The notes below the pieces were generated by a model. The model saw only the letters and a list, made by a program, of their open reading frames with translations, did no database searches and was not told the DNA's origin. Made by a program: the position numbers and the translations under genes. Below are positions 57,315 through 64,000 of a DNA stretch of 64,000 bases, one piece after another. The stretch is taken from NCBI GenBank assembly GCA_934140005.1, contig CAKPBB010000005.1, positions 9,131 through 73,130 of the forward strand, read 5' to 3'. The stretch's first letter is position 1. Each line of letters begins with the position of its first letter. This DNA comes from an uncultured Clostridia bacterium. Its GTDB lineage: Bacteria; Bacillota; Clostridia; TANB77; CAG-508.

Positions 57315-57651
57315 GCTCACGCCCCTTTTCATAAATTGCTTTTATATGTTCATCATCTAATGAATAATATACTATTTTTCCTTCTTTTCTAAATTTCACT
57401 AATTTTGTTTGTTTCAAAACTCTAAGCTGATGTGAAATTGCAGAAGGTGTAGAATTTGTTATAATGGCTATATCACCAACACATAGTTCCTCTTCTAGTA
57501 AAGCACTTATTATTTTCATTCTAGTAGAGTCACCAAATACTTTAAAAAGCTCTGCCATATCAAATATAACTTCATCAGATGGTAAGTCTTTTTTTACTTT
57601 TTCGACTTTTTCAAAATCTACTATATTTTGCTCTTCAAGTTCTTCTTCCAC
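57298..57651 (-). CDS. ArsR/SmtB-family metal-sensing repressor
   Basis: 117 residues, GTG start after AAGGAGG. Winged helix ELCVGDIAIITNSTPSAISHQ and VKFRKEGKIVYYSLDD. The C-terminal DDEHIKAIYEKGREHVEE matches the alpha-5 zinc site pattern (Asp, His, His, Glu) of SmtB/CzrA-type sensors; the ELCVGD sequence lacks the second Cys of CadC. So Zn (or Co) sensing is more likely than Cd/Pb. It represses its own operon via the site at 57666-57690. Confidence 0.9.
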   Translation of the reverse strand: MEEELEEQNIVDFEKVEKVKKDLPSDEVIFDMAELFKVFGDSTRMKIISALLEEELCVGDIAIITNSTPSAISHQLRVLKQTKLVKFRKEGKIVYYSLDDEHIKAIYEKGREHVEEV

Positions 57652-57665
57652 TTTTTCCTCCTTGT

Positions 57666-57690
57666 TTATTTGAATATCTGTTCATATATT
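57666..57690 (-). promoter_or_regulatory. ArsR/SmtB-type operator
   Basis: ATATGAACA-ga-TATTCAAAT on the minus strand, an imperfect dyad matching the TGAACA-N2-TATTCA core of zinc-responsive family operators. It overlaps the transcription start of the arsR-cadA operon. Confidence 0.85.
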
Positions 57691-57691
57691 C

Positions 57692-57720
57692 ATTATATTC
57701 ATAAGTTTCATTATTGTCAA
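57692..57720 (-). promoter_or_regulatory. promoter of the arsR-ATPase operon
   Basis: TTGACA and TATAAT with a 17-base spacer: perfect consensus. The operator is directly downstream. Confidence 0.85.
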
Positions 57721-57743
57721 TAAATTTTTTTGTTAAAAAAATA

Positions 57744-57777
57744 AAAGCATTATAAATTATATAATCTATAATACTTT
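57744..57777 (-). terminator. terminator after the U32 gene
   Basis: AAAGTATTATA / TATAATGCTTT stem with TTTTATTTTTTT on the minus strand. Confidence 0.75.
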
Positions 57778-57794
57778 CCATTTTTTATTTTATA

Positions 57795-59027
57795 TTAGTT
57801 CTTTTTTCTTCTAATTATCCAGCCTTCTTGTGCTTTAACAGGAATTCTTAAAATAACTTTTTGTTCTGCTCTACCAGGATTTACAGTATCAATTTCTTCC
57901 ATTGTATCAGCATCCCATAAGTTTTCTATTTTAAATTCTATTGGTTTTATTTGTTTTGGAACTATCAATTCTAAAGTATCACCAACAGACAATTTATTTC
58001 TTATTTCAATTAAAGTTTTATCTTCTATATCTTTTATTACTTTTCCACCAAATTCATAGTTAGCATTATATTGTCTGCCTGAATAATCTTGAAAATCTTT
58101 ATTATTTCTGTCATTAAAATAAAATGTAGTTAAACCTCTTGTTTTTGTTTTTTCCAATTCTACCATATATTTTTCAAAATCATAATGTTCTGGATCTTTC
58201 ATATAATCATCAATTGCATTTCTATATGCATTGATTACTGTTGCCAAATAATATTCTGTTTTTAATCTACCTTCGATTTTTAAGCTATCTATTCCTAAAT
58301 CAATTATTTCTGGAATTTCTTTAACTAAACATAAATCTTTTGATGAAAATATGTATGTTCCTTTTTCATCAGTTTCAACTGGCATCAAATTACCTGGCTT
58401 ATTTGTTTCTTCAACATATACATTGTATGCCCATCTACAACTTTGTGCACAGTCTCCCAAATTTCCACTTCTTCCAGCTAAAAATTCACTTAAAAAGCAT
58501 CTACCAGAATATCCAAAACATAAAGCACCATGTCCAAACATTTCTATTTCTAGATCCTTTGGTTTATTTTTCATAATATCTCTTATTTGTTCTTTATTTA
58601 GTTCTCTTCCTAAAACAATTCTTTTAGCTCCATTTTTATACCAGAAATTACATGCATGATAACTTACAGTATTAGCTTGTGTACTTATATGAATATCAAC
58701 ATCTGGAGCAGCTTCTTTTACTGCATCAACAACTCCTCCATCTGAAATTATAATTCCATCTACTTTTAAATCATTTAGTAATCTAGCTTGCTCTTTTATA
58801 TCTTCATAGTTTTCATCCCAAGCATAAATATTGATTGCTGGATATACTTTTACTCCTCTTTCATGAGCATATTTAACAATCTTTTCTAAGTCACTATCTT
58901 GTACTTCTGAACGAGATCTTAATGAAAGTTTCGGTGTTCCACAGTATAAAGCATCTGCTCCATACATAATTGCTATTTTTGCTTTTTCAAAAGACCCTGC
59001 TGGGGCTAATAATTCTACTTTTTTCAT
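57795..59027 (-). CDS. peptidase U32 family protein (tRNA hydroxylation type)
   Basis: 410 residues, start MKKVELLAPAG. The U32 family, once called collagenase-like peptidases, is now linked to tRNA ho5U (TrhP) or 23S rRNA hydroxylation (RlhA). Conserved ADALYCGTPKLSLRSR, EMFGHGALCFGYSGRC, then LSEFLAGRSGNLGDCAQSC and RWAY give four Cys that probably bind an iron-sulfur cluster. Member type not resolved. Confidence 0.88.
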   Translation of the reverse strand: MKKVELLAPAGSFEKAKIAIMYGADALYCGTPKLSLRSRSEVQDSDLEKIVKYAHERGVKVYPAINIYAWDENYEDIKEQARLLNDLKVDGIIISDGGVVDAVKEAAPDVDIHISTQANTVSYHACNFWYKNGAKRIVLGRELNKEQIRDIMKNKPKDLEIEMFGHGALCFGYSGRCFLSEFLAGRSGNLGDCAQSCRWAYNVYVEETNKPGNLMPVETDEKGTYIFSSKDLCLVKEIPEIIDLGIDSLKIEGRLKTEYYLATVINAYRNAIDDYMKDPEHYDFEKYMVELEKTKTRGLTTFYFNDRNNKDFQDYSGRQYNANYEFGGKVIKDIEDKTLIEIRNKLSVGDTLELIVPKQIKPIEFKIENLWDADTMEEIDTVNPGRAEQKVILRIPVKAQEGWIIRRKKN

Positions 59028-59134
59028 CTATTATATCTTATACTTTTTATATAAGAGTTCTCCTTTTATTTATTTGAGTTTTCAGGTTTAACTCATAACC
59101 ATCTGATTAGTATATAATATAAATCACATTGTTA

Positions 59135-59163
59135 ATTATAGCATATTATGTAATTTTTGCCAA
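59135..59163 (-). promoter_or_regulatory. promoter of the U32 gene
   Basis: TTGGCA and TATAAT with a 17-base spacer, giving a leader of about 100 bases. Confidence 0.7.
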
Positions 59164-59261
59164 TACCTATAAAATTATCTTTGCTCTTTATTAGTCACAA
59201 CGTAGTTTTACTATACGTCATTCCATTATTAAAATATGAAACATCAACTGTGTAACTAAAA

Positions 59262-59312
59262 AAATTTCGTCATATATTTTTTTACATATTTATTCTTTAT
59301 ATGACAAATTTC
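59262..59312. repeat. long imperfect inverted repeat
   Basis: AAATTTCGTCATATA and TATATGACAAATTT arms around a T/A-rich loop, between two divergent transcription units. It could be a regulatory element or a remnant of a mobile element. The remainder of 59164-59410 shows no gene. Confidence 0.5.
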
Positions 59313-59410
59313 TATGCTATTTCTTCGTTCTATTTGTCAAAAATATTCACAATTACATATTTTATAAATAATTATGTTTCTTTCTGTCTATAACAAGTCC
59401 TAAAATTCTA

Positions 59411-59440
59411 TTGTTTTTCAAATAAATAAAGTACTATAAT
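59411..59440 (+). promoter_or_regulatory. promoter of the RelA-like gene
   Basis: TTGTTT and TATAAT with an 18-base spacer, about 30 bases before the start codon. Confidence 0.55.
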
Positions 59441-59471
59441 TTATTTGTTGTCACAAAAACGGGAGGCATAT

Positions 59472-60638
59472 ATGGCAAATTCAAAAGATATTTTTAAATT
59501 AAATATAACTGATATTCCAGGAAATAATAGTAGAGAAATTTTAAATACATACATCAATGAACTTGAAAGTTATATACAAACACATTCACTTGATAATGCA
59601 AGCTTGCAAATTTATAATGCATATCTTAATGGTCTAAAATATTATCGTACTATTTCAAATCCTAATGGTATCTTCTTTGAAACAATATTAAACCTTGTTT
59701 CAAAGCAATATACTCTATTAGAAAAAAAATATCCTGGATTAAAACTTGAAGGAAGAATAAAATCAATTTTAAGTGCAAATGAAAAAATAAAAGATAAAAT
59801 CTGTGAATATATTAAAACTGGACGAGATTTAAGTAAATTAAATTTTAGTTTAAGAGATTTTGTTGCTTTCAGATTTATTTTACCACCGGCAAAATTTGAA
59901 ATATTAGCTATACAAAATTGCTATAGACTACTAGGAGATCACATCAAAATTTCTCGAAAGCAAGGATTTGTTCCAGTACAAATTCGAAAAGAAAAAATAG
60001 AGCAGATAAAATCATCAACTGAATACTCTCTTAATCCAAAAGATTTGGGTATACACATACCAAAAGTTCGCTCTCCATTTTTCAAGAGAGAATTCGATAG
60101 CTTTGTAAAAGATTATATAAGATATCCTAAAAAAACTCTATATCAATCTTTACATTATTGCGTAAATGCTCCTAAAATAAAAGGAAATGAATTTGATAGT
60201 GCTATTGAATTTCAATTTAGAACAAGTAGAATGCATCAAAATTCAGAGCATGGTATATTTAGTCATGATGAAATATATAAACCAAATGAATTTTTTCACA
60301 TTTTAAATGTTCCAACATTTATAAAGTCTACGGCTAATAAAAAAATACAAGTATACAACTTTGAAAAAAATATTCAAATTAAATATGATGCTTTCGGTAG
60401 AATATTTGATATTCCATATAAGCACTTTAAAAAGCTTTCTAAAGAAGATCAAGTTAAAATACTAAAAGGAACACACATACCTGTATTTAATTCATCTAGT
60501 TATTCTTGGGAAGTAAAAGAATTAAATTACTTACCTGCACTAGAATTTAAACGTTATCAAATAAACCATACTGACATACAAAAAAGTTTTAATAAAATAT
60601 TAAAACATAATCAAGCTAATCAAAGAGAAAAAGAATAA
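59472..60638 (+). CDS. divergent RelA/SpoT synthetase-domain protein
   Basis: About 388 residues, start MANSKDIFKLN after GGGAGG. Motifs of (p)ppGpp synthetases are visible in order: GRIKS at 94-98, LRDFVAFRFI (Asp 129) , YQSLHYCV, and EFQFRTSRMHQNSEHG then HDEIYK at about 245-270. There is no HD hydrolase, TGS or ACT domain. Spacing between the first and second halves is longer than in small alarmone synthetases, and a large C-terminal part (about 270-388) is new. It probably makes ppGpp or a related nucleotide; activity is inferred. Confidence 0.7.
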   Translation: MANSKDIFKLNITDIPGNNSREILNTYINELESYIQTHSLDNASLQIYNAYLNGLKYYRTISNPNGIFFETILNLVSKQYTLLEKKYPGLKLEGRIKSILSANEKIKDKICEYIKTGRDLSKLNFSLRDFVAFRFILPPAKFEILAIQNCYRLLGDHIKISRKQGFVPVQIRKEKIEQIKSSTEYSLNPKDLGIHIPKVRSPFFKREFDSFVKDYIRYPKKTLYQSLHYCVNAPKIKGNEFDSAIEFQFRTSRMHQNSEHGIFSHDEIYKPNEFFHILNVPTFIKSTANKKIQVYNFEKNIQIKYDAFGRIFDIPYKHFKKLSKEDQVKILKGTHIPVFNSSSYSWEVKELNYLPALEFKRYQINHTDIQKSFNKILKHNQANQREKE

Positions 60639-60710
60639 AATAATATGTAGAAAACAATCTATCTATTACTATTTATATAAAGTTTAATATTAGATATAAT
60701 TATAAAATTA

Positions 60711-60754
60711 AATAAAGGAATATTAAAGCTAAACTGCTAAAATATTCCTTTATT
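60711..60754. terminator. bidirectional terminator between the RelA-like and 60.8 kb genes
   Basis: AATAAAGGAATATT / AATATTCCTTTATT repeat between convergent genes. Confidence 0.8.
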
Positions 60755-60770
60755 TATTGTTTGTATTATT

Positions 60771-61106
60771 TCAATCTACATTTAAATTTTTTATATATTC
60801 TTTTCCTTCATCTTCATTTAGTATTTTTATGTTTACTGTGTCCTTTTCTAATTTCTTTAAAATATTTACTGTATTATCTTTAGAACCCAAATCAATAACA
60901 ACTAAATTATTAAAAAAATTCTTACTGTATTTTAACTCTTTTACATAATTTTCTATTCCATCTTCTACATTTTTTACTGCTAATATTAGCTTAACATTTT
61001 TGCAAATCTTACTATATGTATAATTTTGATATATGTCTTCTATTAAATCAATAACTCCATATATTACTAAACACCAAATAATTGTTTTTATAACAAAATC
61101 TAACAT
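60771..61106 (-). CDS. small membrane protein, glycosyltransferase-N-terminus-like
   Basis: 111 residues. One N-terminal membrane helix, then a short alpha/beta region: VKLILAVKNVEDGIENYVKEL and NNLVVIDLGSKDNTVNILKKL resemble the first nucleotide-binding half of GT-A glycosyltransferases, but the metal-binding DxD half is absent. So it is probably not an active transferase. Its length suggests a complete small protein rather than a fragment. Confidence 0.55.
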   Translation of the reverse strand: MLDFVIKTIIWCLVIYGVIDLIEDIYQNYTYSKICKNVKLILAVKNVEDGIENYVKELKYSKNFFNNLVVIDLGSKDNTVNILKKLEKDTVNIKILNEDEGKEYIKNLNVD

Positions 61107-61183
61107 ATTTTGCCTCCAGAAAGTAAATAATTTAACTTTTAATATATATTATGTAGATTTTAATTTTATGTTACTTGTAAAAA

Positions 61184-61211
61184 AATAAAACCCTATATTT
61201 AGGGTTTTATT
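61184..61211 (-). terminator. terminator of the rplQ end of the operon
   Basis: AATAAAACCCTA / TAGGGTTTTATT stem with a T run on the minus strand. Confidence 0.85.
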
Positions 61212-61230
61212 AAATACATACTAAACAATA

Positions 61231-61749
61231 TTAAACTAATTGTAAAAGTGCTACATCTGCATTGTCACCTTTTCTAGGTTCCATTTTTAATATTCTTGTG
61301 TAGCCACCAACTCTACCTTCATATTTTGGAGCGATTTCATTAAATAATTTATCCATTAAATCTACTCCTTCAACTTTATTGATTTTTGTCATCAATTTTC
61401 TTCTAGCATTTAATCTTGAAGGCATATCTTTTTGTCTTTTTTCAGTTGTTTCTTCTTTAACAACTCTTAAATATTCTTTTCCATTTTTGCTTGTTACTTT
61501 TTCTGTAACTTTTTTACCTTTGCTATCTAATTTAGCTTTTACAACTTTTACTTCTACTTCTTCAAAGTTTTTATGTTCTTTAACAGCCAAAGCGATAACA
61601 CTATCAGCAATAGCTTTAACTTCTTTTGCTCTTGCTTCTGTTGTAACTATTTTATCATTTAAAATTAAATCAGTAGTTAAACATTTTAGCATTGCCATTC
61701 TTTGGTCAGTTGGTTTTCCAAGTTTTCTTGTTCCTGCCACTTCATTCAC
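61231..61749 (-). CDS. rplQ: 50S ribosomal protein L17, extended
   Basis: 172 residues against about 120 usual. The N-terminal [16 protein letters not shown] and C-terminal [20 protein letters not shown] are standard. About 45 extra residues sit in the middle ([34 protein letters not shown]). Some clostridial L17 carry inserts here. Last gene of the ribosomal operon. Confidence 0.95.
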   Translation of the reverse strand: MNEVAGTRKLGKPTDQRMAMLKCLTTDLILNDKIVTTEARAKEVKAIADSVIALAVKEHKNFEEVEVKVVKAKLDSKGKKVTEKVTSKNGKEYLRVVKEETTEKRQKDMPSRLNARRKLMTKINKVEGVDLMDKLFNEIAPKYEGRVGGYTRILKMEPRKGDNADVALLQLV

Positions 61750-61759
61750 CTTCCTTAAC

Positions 61760-62707
61760 TTAATCTTCTTCTGATGTAAAGTTTAATCCTAGAGCAATTA
61801 GTTTATTTGTAACTTCATCTAATGACTTTTTACCTAGGTTTCTAACTTTCATCATATCTTCTTGAGATTTATTTGCTAAATCTTCAACTGTTGCAATTCC
61901 TGCTCTCTTTAAGCAATTATATGATCTTACAGAAAGTTCAAGTTCTTCGATAGGCATCTCTAAAACTTTTTCTTTCTTAGATTCTTCTTTTTCAACCATA
62001 ACTTGAGTATTCTTTGAAGCTTCAGATAAATCAATAAATAATTCTAAATGACTTACCATAACTTTTGCAGCTAAACTTAAAGCTTCAAATGGTTTTAAAC
62101 TTCCATCTGTCCATACTTCTATTGTTAATTTATCATAATCAACCATTTGTCCTACTCTAGTGTTTTCTACTGAATAATTAACTTTTTTAACTGGTGTAAA
62201 GATAGAATCAATAGGTAAAACATCTATTGGATTATTATCTTTTTTATTTTTATCTGCAACATTATATCCTCTACCTCTATTTACTGTCATTTCCATATGG
62301 AAATCAGCACTAGCTGATAATGTAGCAATATGTAATTCAGGATTTAAAATTTCAACTGTTCCATCTGTTACAATGTCTGCAGCAGTAATTTCACCTGCAC
62401 CTTTATGATCGATTCTGATAATTTTTTCATCGTTATCAAATACTTTTAATCTAACACTTTTTAAATTAACAATCAACTCAGGAACATCTTCTACAACTCC
62501 TTGAATTGTAGAAAATTCATGTACTACGCCGTTTATTTTAATACTTGTTATTGCAGCTCCTGGTAATGATGATAATAAGATTCTTCTTAAAGAATTTCCT
62601 ATTGTCATTCCATATCCACGCTCTAATGGTTCACATATGAATTTTGCATAATTCCTCTTATCGTCTGCTTCAACACATTCGATGTTTGGTTTTTCAAATT
62701 CAATCAT
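61760..62707 (-). CDS. rpoA: RNA polymerase alpha subunit
   Basis: 315 residues. N-terminal assembly domain ([20 protein letters not shown]) and C-terminal alpha-CTD ([33 protein letters not shown]) that contacts UP elements and activators. Between rpsD and rplQ, the standard position. Confidence 0.97.
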   Translation of the reverse strand: MIEFEKPNIECVEADDKRNYAKFICEPLERGYGMTIGNSLRRILLSSLPGAAITSIKINGVVHEFSTIQGVVEDVPELIVNLKSVRLKVFDNDEKIIRIDHKGAGEITAADIVTDGTVEILNPELHIATLSASADFHMEMTVNRGRGYNVADKNKKDNNPIDVLPIDSIFTPVKKVNYSVENTRVGQMVDYDKLTIEVWTDGSLKPFEALSLAAKVMVSHLELFIDLSEASKNTQVMVEKEESKKEKVLEMPIEELELSVRSYNCLKRAGIATVEDLANKSQEDMMKVRNLGKKSLDEVTNKLIALGLNFTSEED

Positions 62708-62787
62708 TTTTACCTCCTAATAGGTTATAAATCAACCCTTTTTAAAATTCAACTTTCTTTGTAAGCGTATCCTAAGTATAAAAATTA

Positions 62788-63414
62788 TTATTTATTGTAT
62801 AACTCAACGATTAAGTGTTCTTCAACTGGTAAATCAATTTCTTCTCTATTTACTAATCTTATAACTTTTCCACTTAATTTTTCACTATCCAATTCTAACC
62901 ACTCTGGAACTGGTCTTGTTGAGCCATTTTCAATGTTAGCTTTTACAACTGGATTATCTTTTCTAATTTCTCTAATTGCAACAACATCTCCTGGTTTTAC
63001 TAAATAAGAAGCAATATTTACTTTTCTTCCATTTACTTCTATATTTCCATGTGTTACGATTTGTCTTGCTTGTGCTCTTGATGCACCAAAACCTAATCTA
63101 TAAACAACATTATCTAATCTAGTTTCTAATATTTGAAGTAAGTTTGTACCTGTAATACCTTTTTTATTAGAAGCCATTTCAAAATATGATCTAAATTGTT
63201 TTTCACCAACACCATAGAATGATCTTGTTTTTTGTTTTTCTCTTAATTGTGTACCGTATTCAGATAATTTTGTTCTTTTTTGTCCGTGTTGTCCTGGAGC
63301 ATAGTTTCTTCTTGTTACACTACATTTATCAGAATAGCATCTGCATCCTTTTAAGAACAATTTTTGTCCTTCTCTACGGCAAATACGACATTGCTCATCT
63401 TTATATCTTGCCAT
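62788..63414 (-). CDS. rpsD: 30S ribosomal protein S4, zinc type
   Basis: 208 residues. The N-terminus has [15 protein letters not shown] then CRCYSDKC, the Cys-rich zinc form (C+), and a central S4 domain ([20 protein letters not shown]). S4 nucleates 30S assembly; in Bacillus it represses its own mRNA. Confidence 0.97.
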   Translation of the reverse strand: MARYKDEQCRICRREGQKLFLKGCRCYSDKCSVTRRNYAPGQHGQKRTKLSEYGTQLREKQKTRSFYGVGEKQFRSYFEMASNKKGITGTNLLQILETRLDNVVYRLGFGASRAQARQIVTHGNIEVNGRKVNIASYLVKPGDVVAIREIRKDNPVVKANIENGSTRPVPEWLELDSEKLSGKVIRLVNREEIDLPVEEHLIVELYNK

Positions 63415-63490
63415 GTGAATTTACACCTCTTTCTTAAATCTCTTATATGCTTTCGCACCTATATTTTCGTTTTTAATATCTAACTTAAAA

Positions 63491-63889
63491 TTATACTCTT
63501 CTTCTTTTTGGTGGTCTACAACCATTGTGTGGAATTGGAGTAACATCTTTAATCATTGTGATTTCTAATCCAGCTGTTTGTAATGCTCTTATTGCTGCTT
63601 CTCTACCAGCACCAGGACCTTTTACATAAACATCAACTGTTTTTAATCCGTGTTCCATAGCTGCTTTAGATGCAACTTCTGCTGCTTGACCAGCTGCAAA
63701 TGGTGTACTTTTTCTTGAACCTTTAAATCCAAGACCACCTGCACTTGCCCAAGATATTACATTACCTTGTGTATCTGTAATAGAAACTATTGTATTATTA
63801 AAGCTTGAATGAATATGAGCTGAACCTCTATCAATGTTCTTTCTCTCTCTTCTTCTTACAACTGTTTTCTTTGTACTAGCCTTTGCCAT
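63491..63889 (-). CDS. rpsK: 30S ribosomal protein S11
   Basis: 132 residues with [34 protein letters not shown] and [17 protein letters not shown]. Platform protein of the 30S. In the rpsM-rpsK-rpsD-rpoA-rplQ order. Confidence 0.98.
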   Translation of the reverse strand: MAKASTKKTVVRRRERKNIDRGSAHIHSSFNNTIVSITDTQGNVISWASAGGLGFKGSRKSTPFAAGQAAEVASKAAMEHGLKTVDVYVKGPGAGREAAIRALQTAGLEITMIKDVTPIPHNGCRPPKRRRV

Positions 63890-63922
63890 TTAGTATTCCC
63901 TCCTTAATTTATTTCCTACTAA

Positions 63923-64000
63923 TTAAGCTTTTTTGCTTTTACTTACTAATTTTCTTGGACCTTTTCTTGTACGGGCATTAGTTTTTGTTCTTTGTCCTCT
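63923..64000 (-). CDS. rpsM: 30S ribosomal protein S13, C-terminal end only
   Basis: The last 25 codons of S13 (RGQRTKTNARTRKGPRKL then VSKSKKA), cut by the right edge of the window. Binds the head of 30S and contacts tRNA in the P site. Stop at 63923-63925. Confidence 0.93.
   Translation of the reverse strand, partial: RGQRTKTNARTRKGPRKLVSKSKKA

Overview
The window is a 64 kb stretch of very AT-rich DNA from an anaerobic, spore-lineage member of the Clostridia (Bacillota). Support comes from A/T-biased codons, AGGAGG-type ribosome binding sites, TTG/GTG starts, a zinc-type S4 protein, classic Firmicutes gene orders (rimP-nusA-ylxR-L7Ae-infB-rbfA-nrnA; ylxM-ffh-rpsP-khpA-rimM-trmD-rplS; rpsM-rpsK-rpsD-rpoA-rplQ), a dipicolinate synthase subunit and a SpoVG-family protein. 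The species cannot be fixed from sequence alone; an uncultured gut Clostridium-like lineage fits. The standard bacterial code works throughout.

Layout. 1-9.3 kb, nearly all minus strand: cysS (runs off the left edge), a class A penicillin-binding protein, dprA, folD, uppP, dpaA and a membrane TPR protein. 9.4-15.9 kb: the rimP-nusA-infB-nrnA translation operon, driven by a consensus promoter with a leader hairpin. 16-28.6 kb: a large coiled-coil protein of unknown role, a diaminopentanoate-dehydrogenase-like enzyme, a Lon-family protease, rimI-tsaB, a frameshifted traX, a membrane protein with pentapeptide repeats, an O-antigen-ligase-like protein, the wreck of an acyl carrier protein gene, a tandem SpoVG protein and a PAP2 phosphatase. 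28.7-33.6 kb: tRNA-Gly and the ffh-trmD-rplS operon plus tsaE. 33.8-38.3 kb: a DUF4358-like protein, an MBOAT/DHHW acylation pair and folC.

38.3-48.6 kb is an accessory region: a frameshifted LysR regulator, a MoaA-like radical SAM protein, an operon of an orphan protein + RlmN/Cfr-like radical SAM enzyme + GNAT, another GNAT, a serine hydrolase, a class II Fic protein with repeated operator-like sites, two GC-richer orphan genes with their own consensus promoters, and a NUDIX/coiled-coil/methyltransferase operon. 48.7-49.4 kb holds three tRNA genes (Gly, Tyr, CAT-anticodon). 49.5-61 kb returns to housekeeping: mutS2, lexA with an SOS box, obg, trpS with a cluster-like cysteine set, a zinc/cadmium efflux ATPase with its ArsR regulator and operator, a U32 protein and a divergent RelA/SpoT-synthetase protein. 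61.2-64 kb is the end of the ribosomal-protein operon, cut at rpsM.

No rRNA, CRISPR array, complete insertion sequence, integrase or recognisable riboswitch was seen. The most unusual items are the RlmN-like operon at 40.4-42.5 kb, a possible degenerate ADP-ribosyltransferase fold in the 16-18 kb protein, the tandem SpoVG protein, the divergent RelA-like protein, and three genes broken by small lesions (traX, lysR, acyl carrier protein).
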